From Tillandsia leiboldiana (lineage: Eukaryota; Streptophyta; Magnoliopsida; Poales; Bromeliaceae), in NCBI GenBank assembly GCA_029204045.2, contig CM055077.1:5767866-5831865 (forward strand): a stretch of DNA of 64,000 nucleotides. The letters run 5' to 3'. Shown here one piece after another: positions 58,397 to 64,000 of the stretch. Made by a program: the position numbers and the translations under genes. Position 1 is the first letter of the stretch. Every line of letters starts with the position of its first letter. The notes under the pieces were generated by a model. That model saw nothing but the letters and a program-made list of their open reading frames with translations, did no database searches and was not told the DNA's origin.

Positions 58397-59788
58397 TGTT
58401 ACGGCATTTTTGGTGTTGGCATATTTCGTGAGTCAAGTCAGTTGAGTCGGAGTCTTAAAGGGATCAAATTGTCAATCAGCATTCAAAGACTTAGAGAAGA
58501 TTCAACAAGAGCTCAAGTTGACACTCAGTGTCTTGAGTCTTGAAGATTGAAGTTGAAGAATTGTGGATCAGTTACATCAATCTCAAGAAGAAAGTATTCA
58601 AGAGGATCAGGTATGTTTAACTAAATAATTGTGGTGATCCGAATACTTTCTTATAGTGTAGAAACACTTGGATGAACTTTTAATTGCATAATAATCAAAA
58701 ACTGGTGTTCGGACTTGTTCAGGATCCGGATCAGAGCCAACGATCCGGATCCCGAAGGTTGTTGCTTCATACAAGACTTCGATCCGGATCCATGCAATTT
58801 CTGATCCGGATCCCGAATGTTAAGTTTTCTAATTTGTATGAACGATCCGGATCGGGCAATGCAATCCGGATCCCGAACCCTTGGTTTTATGGAATCGTCA
58901 ATCTCGTTACGACGATCCGGATCGCAGTAAATCCGATCCGGATCGCCGTCCTGAAAATTTCCAGATAAGGTATGTTTTTGATTCTTATCTCTTTCCAAAG
59001 GTTTCTAAACTATAAATAGACACTTAGGGTTTCTCAAAAACGTGGGAGCTACGGCCGATCTTTTTATAAAACTCTTGAGAGCAACCCTAGAGGCTAGGTT
59101 TTTATCGATCTTCTTTATAGCCTCTTTTAGGTCAATTCGATGGTTCTTTCAAGAACATATCTTTTGTCGAATTGATCTAATCTTTGCTTAGAGATTTCTT
59201 CTACGGTTCCTCATTGATAATCTAAGCAAAGGATCACCATCGAAATCAATATTCTTATCGACTGAGTTTGCGTCGTGGATTCGACGTGGCATCGTGGATT
59301 CGGTGTGCTAAAGGCGTTTCGTGGATTCGAAACGTGTGCTCGTGGATTCGAGTGGCGTTCGTGGATTCGAACGTGTGCAGTGGACGTGCAAAATCGGTGG
59401 AGCGCGAGGTCCAAGAAATTGAAGGAGGGGTTAAATCCGTGGAGACGGTAATCACCTTGTTATTCTTCTTTTCTTAGGGATTGTTATTGCGTGGATATCC
59501 AACCGGTCAGCGCAAGGTCTGAAGAAGCTGAAGGAGGGGTTTGAGTCCGTGGAGTCGGTAATCACCTTGTTATTCTTCTATTCTTAGTGGATTGTTATTG
59601 CGTGTTGGTCCCGTGGTTTTTCTCCTGGATTGGAGTTTCCACGTAAATCTCGGTGTGCTATTTTTATTTTCCGCATTGGTTTTTATTTTGCACTGAGATT
59701 GGTTTTATAAGTATTACACCTATTCACCCCCCCTCTAGTTGTTTGATAGTACCTATTTAGATCCTTGTGGATCCTATAAAAACCTACA
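58397..59788 (+). mobile_element. 3' LTR of the Sirevirus-like element
   Basis: TGTTACGGCATTTTT to AAAACCTACA, 1392 bp, followed by AGCTG. Same landmarks as the 5' LTR. Confidence 0.94.
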
Positions 59789-60035
59789 AGCTGCGGATAG
59801 GCCTCTTTGTTAGGCCAACGAGAGGGAGCTAAATGATGATAGTCTCCCCTCAAAAAGTAGCAGCATTCAATGGAGGAGCGGCGAAGAACAGATTCGCCGA
59901 AGTTCGAGGAGGATCAGTACCTGTTCATGAATCCCTCGAATAGCAAAACATTTCGAGCATCGCAAGTCCTTCGGACAGTAAGCAAATATTCGACAATCGC
60001 CCGAACGATACGTCAGGCGATTGCCGAGAGGGCAT
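59789..60035 (+). mobile_element. Right end of the element D internal region, with polypurine tract
   Basis: Starts with right TSD AGCTG (59789-59793) of the nested element. It ends with GCCGAGAGGGCAT directly before the element D 3' LTR, the likely polypurine tract. No gene. Confidence 0.8.
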
Positions 60036-61139
60036 TGTTGAGACCAAAACTTTTCGCCACTCAGGAGAGCGACACGTGGCGTTTACCATCAGCCGGAGAC
60101 TCAGGAGAACGAGTCAACAAAGAAGGATCCGCGTCCTAATCTGGATTGATCTCAGTCGCATGAGAACGCAGCACGCGATGCGTACCATCGGCCAAAGGCG
60201 TCAGCCGATAGAAGAAACAGCCGACGAAGAGAGTCGGGCCTCACTCATGATCGACTTCAGATAAAAGCAACCACTGGACCGCTCCAGTCAATCGACAAAA
60301 AGTCGAGAGTCTGAGTCAGCTCTCTGCCGCTCAAGCCGAAAAATGGAAGAATTCGAAAAGGAGTGCAGACGCGAATCCCGCAACGGCAAGCGGCGTCCAA
60401 CATCACAAACGCCGAGGATTACATTCCGGCACAATGATCAGGGGATGAACCTAAACGGAAAACAGCTACTATTCTTTTAAGGAAAGTCGATTCAAAAGGG
60501 AATAGTTGAGGATTTCCCGATAACTTCCCCCAAATCACGCCGTTTATTCAAATCGGCGATAATAGCATGGTTCGGGATGTGTATAAATACCCGAATCATC
60601 GAAGAAAAAGGGGTCCGACAACCTCGTAAGCCCGGTACCACCCCAGCATTTCTTTTTATCTAGGAGTAGGGTAACTTAACTTTTATCGCTTTTCTTTATT
60701 GCTTTCCTAGGAGTAGGCTTAATTGTAATCCTTCTATACCTACCTTCTTCCTTGTATCCCCTTCTTCAATTAATATAAAGTGTAAACCGGCCCATTCGGC
60801 CGTATCTTTATTTGTGCATTTAGAGTGTAAATCGGCTCATTGGCCGTGTCTTTATTTGTATTTTCTTGTGCTTCAAAGGTATATTCGGCTTCTTAGCCGT
60901 ATCATTATCTCTTTACCCGATTCGGCTACTATAAGTCGAAACCGGTGATCCCTCTCTACCTCCGTAAATCCGATTCGGCTGTCGCCGGCCGAACGGTCAC
61001 GAGAGCTACCAGAGAAGAACCTGGCCGAGCAGATCCCTCCTCAGGCCGATCGCTTGATTGTTGGCACGCGCCGCACTTCGACACCTCTGGAGGGTCACCC
61101 AGGAGCCGATCGCACGCAAGCCACATTTTGGACCCAACA
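60036..61139 (+). mobile_element. 3' LTR of element D
   Basis: TGTTGAGACCAAAAC to GACCCAACA, 1104 bp, followed by TATAC (61140-61144), matching TATAC at 48666-48670. It is several percent different from the 5' LTR with a few short indels, so element D is older than the Sirevirus-like element inside it. Confidence 0.92.
60582..60589 (+). promoter_or_regulatory. TATA box of the element D 3' LTR
   Basis: TATAAATA in the same GGGATGTG context as the 5' copy. Confidence 0.62.
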
Positions 61140-61699
<560 letters not shown>

Positions 61700-61716
61700 T
61701 AGAGAGAGAGAGAGAC

Positions 61717-62251
61717 CTAGGCTTGTGTGCTTTTAGAAGCATGGAGGTTTCCGTGCTTCCAAGTTGTTTTCAATATTAGGACTTCCAAATGGACGACCGG
61801 CTCCGTTAAATTTGATCTAGAATATTTAAAATACTTAGAAAATAAATTTCATAATTTTTTGATATCATTTGCCTAGTGATCAAAGAGATACAAAATCAAT
61901 AATTTTAAAGGCTGTAGTGAGCCGTTTACAAATTTAACCGTGTAGAAATATCCAAATAACGTAAATTTTTGATAGAAATTTTTTTATATTATATAAAACA
62001 AGATCAATATTTTTGATCTAAAATTTTAGTATCATATCATCACATTTTGTGAGATTTTTATTTTCAGCTGTTGATCTTGAGCTCTTTCGATTATTAGGCA
62101 TATGATATCGAAAAATCATAAAATTTATTTTTTAAATATTTCAAATATTCTAGATCAAGTCTAACGGAACCGATCGCCCATTCGGAAGTCCCAACATCGA
62201 AAATAACTTGAGAACACGGAGGCCCCTTTGCTTTTACAAGCACACAAGTTG

Positions 62252-62254
<3 letters not shown>
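61717..62254. mobile_element. MITE family V (about 540 bp), best copy
   Basis: Left CTTGTGTGCTTTTAGAAGCA with GTTTCCGTGCTTCC; right CTTTTACAAGCACACAAG. Long inverted stretches: ATTAGGACTTCCAAATGGACG / CGCCCATTCGGAAGTCCCAA. AT-rich middle, no coding. Confidence 0.82.

Positions 62255-62344
<90 letters not shown>
62255..62344. repeat. (TA)n microsatellite, about 90 bp
   Basis: Pure TA repeat. Confidence 0.97.
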
Positions 62345-62347
<3 letters not shown>

Positions 62348-62579
62348 CAGCTATTATACTCTTATGAGTAAAAAAATTTCGTACTCATAAGTTTTCATCC
62401 CTTGGATGAAGAAATGTGCGGTTAGAATTATAGTAGTTCCTAAGATTTTTACTATTTCCCCAACCACCTAGTAAACCCTATGGGGACCACTATCATCCTA
62501 ATCGCACATTCCTTTATCCAAAGGTGAAAAAGTTATGAGCACAAAGGGATTTATACTCATAAGAGTATAGTAGCCCTAC

Positions 62580-62581
<2 letters not shown>
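62345..62581. mobile_element. MITE family I, copy 5 (reverse orientation)
   Basis: GTCCAGCTATTATACTCTTA at the left, AAGAGTATAGTAGCCCTACG at the right; core CCACCTAGTAAACCCTATGG. Confidence 0.87.
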
Positions 62582-62660
<79 letters not shown>

Positions 62661-62663
62661 AGA

Positions 62664-62698
<35 letters not shown>
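62582..62698. repeat. (TA)n then (GA)n compound microsatellite
   Basis: TA to 62657, then GA-rich to 62698. Confidence 0.95.
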
Positions 62699-62700
<2 letters not shown>

Positions 62701-63242
62701 GAGTTGGAGAGTTGGAATACTATCGATAGAAAACGGGCTTTGTTGCCACCCATTTGTTTTCGATAATGGAGCTTCCAAAACGACGATCGGCACCGTTAAA
62801 TATGATCAAGACCATTTAAACTATCTAGAAATTAAATTTCATGCATTTTCGACATTCTTTTCTTGTCCATCAAGTGGACACAAAAATAAACAATTGAAAA
62901 TGAATATCTTTTAAAAAGTGATGATAGAAGTGTTATAATGAAGATCAAGAGTATAGATCTTGTTTTAAATAGTTTAAAAAAATTTCTAACCAAAATTCAA
63001 TTAATTCAAAATTTTTTACACCGTTAAACTAGCAAAACACTCATATCTACCAATAAAATTATAAATTTTGCGACTTTTTGATCATTAGGTCAACGAAGTC
63101 GAAAAGATTTGAAATTTAATTTTCAAATAATTTAAATGGTTTAGATCATATTCAACGGTGTCGATCATCAATTTAGCAACTCCATCATCAAAAATAAATG
63201 AATGGCAACAATGCTTGTTTGCTATCGAAAGCATTCCAGCTC

Positions 63243-63245
<3 letters not shown>
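62699..63245. mobile_element. MITE family IV, copy 3 (best preserved)
   Basis: Left GGAATACTATCGATAGAAAA and TTGTTGCCACCCATTTG; right AAATGAATGGCAACAATGC and GCTATCGAAAGCATTCC. Inverted similarity extends well over 100 bp into each side. Confidence 0.85.

Positions 63246-63292
<47 letters not shown>
63246..63292. repeat. (TA)n microsatellite
   Basis: Pure TA repeat. Confidence 0.96.
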
Positions 63293-63296
<4 letters not shown>

Positions 63297-63442
63297 CGGC
63301 TACTATGCTTGTACAAGCACCAAGTAATTGGTGTTTGTAAGTTTTCTATCCTTAGATCTACCCCTTTAACTAATTTTATTCCTTACATCATTTTATTCCA
63401 CCAACCACTCACTTAACCTAAGAGGCCCACTATCATCCTAAC
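63293..63442. mobile_element. MITE family II, left part, interrupted by a hAT MITE
   Basis: GTCCGGCTACTATGCTTGTA at the left; core TTCCACCAACCACTCACTTAA and CACTATCATCCTAAC. The family core normally continues with CGCACAT; here the hAT-type element follows. Confidence 0.78.
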
Positions 63443-63949
63443 TAGGAATGTCAATGGGTACGGATACCCGAAATTTTATCCGAACCCGATCCGAACGGAA
63501 TCGGTTTACGTGATGTTAAACGGATATGGATTTGGGTATGGATATAAAAAATGAAAACCCGATGAATTTGGATTTGGATATGAATTTTGATTATACTCGA
63601 CCCGAACCCGAACCCGAACCCGAATTAATTTTATATTATATAATATATGTGTATATAAATATTTGATATTATATTTAAATTTATATTTTAAAATTTTAAA
63701 TTTAATATAATATATTTTGAAATATTGGAAAGAGAAAAAGAAAAATAATTGTTTCGGGTTTGAATTTTCGGGTTCGGGTTCGGGTTTCGGATTCGGGTTT
63801 TGAATTTTTGGTCGAGTTCGGATTTGGATATGGATTTTTAAAATCCGTCGGATTCGGGTTCGAATTTGGGTTTGGTAATCGAGTTCGGGTTCGGGTTCGG
63901 ATTCGAATTTTTGAAAATCCGCCCCGAATCCGACCTGCTGACATTCCTA
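63443..63949. mobile_element. hAT-type MITE with 8-bp TSD
   Basis: 507 bp, ends TAGGAATGTCA and TGACATTCCTA (11-bp perfect inverted repeat). Flanked by ATCCTAAC (63435-63442) and ATTCTAAC (63950-63957), an 8-bp duplication with one mismatch, as expected for hAT. Subterminal CCCGAA hexamers (left, 63600-63625) and TTCGGG hexamers (right, 63755-63905) point inward. No transposase. Confidence 0.85.
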
Positions 63950-64000
63950 ATTCTAACCACTCACTTAACCCAAAATTCCACCAACCACTCACTTAAACCA
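63950..64000. other. Flank after the hAT MITE, running off the window
   Basis: Two copies of CCACTCACTTAA-type core sequence of family II; cut by the window edge. Confidence 0.5.

Noticed and set aside
63590..63910. Telomere-like repeats (CCCGAA / TTCGGG)
   Set aside because: The plant telomere unit is CCCTAAA; these hexamers are degenerate and lie subterminally in a hAT MITE with its own TSD.

Overview
The window is nuclear DNA from a flowering plant, most likely a commelinid-type monocot. The reasons are nested plant LTR retrotransposons (Tekay-like chromovirus, Ty1/copia, Sirevirus-like, TRIM), dense MITEs, and a single host-type gene that is extremely GC-rich and intronless beside AT-rich flanks. 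A bromeliad such as pineapple would fit, but the sequence alone does not prove it. There is no prokaryotic content. Only one convincing host gene is present: an armadillo-repeat protein at 40867-41985 on the minus strand.

Left third (1-24380): a decayed Ty1/copia element (copia-1) is broken by later insertions. A reverse-strand LTR (family C) ends at 1187. A solo LTR of a Tekay-related family (LTR-A) entered the copia reverse-transcriptase frame at 1591-21788 with target-site duplication (TSD) ATGTG. A full-length Tekay-like Ty3/gypsy element (family B) then entered LTR-A with TSD CTGAT. Family B carries protease, RT, RNase H and integrase in one 1325-aa frame; a stop codon interrupts its chromodomain. 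This stretch contains a 100-base N gap (8901-9000). The sequence before it (3478-8900) is repeated after it (9001-14337), which is best read as two unmerged, noisy contig ends.

Middle (24381-48670): a complete but coding-dead Ty1/copia element (copia-2, 24784-30694) is followed by about 17 kb of AT-rich DNA. There, at least six recurring MITE/foldback families are strung between long (TA)n, (GA)n and (CT)n microsatellites. The ARM-repeat gene sits in the middle of this. A TRIM-like pair of 154-bp LTRs (44035-44507) and a solo family-B LTR (44685-47656, TSD GTGTA) follow; the solo LTR lies inside a MITE.

Right third (48671-64000): a non-autonomous LTR element without recognisable pol (element D, 48671-61139, TSD TATAC) split a foldback MITE. 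It was itself split by a young Gag-only Sirevirus-like copia element (53362-59788, TSD AGCTG, 1392-bp LTRs about 0.8% different). The window ends in more (TA)n-bounded MITEs and one hAT-type MITE with an 8-bp TSD.

The elements form a readable stratigraphy. In five places both copies of the TSD can be read (four of 5 bp, one of 5-6 bp), and the hAT element has an 8-bp pair with one mismatch. The points most worth following are the (TA)n-bounded MITE strings, the intact Gag-only Sirevirus-like element, repeated G-box/CCAAT modules and a conserved 42-nt candidate exon inside the Tekay-like LTRs, and the probable assembly duplication. I found no convincing evidence of an entirely new functional system.
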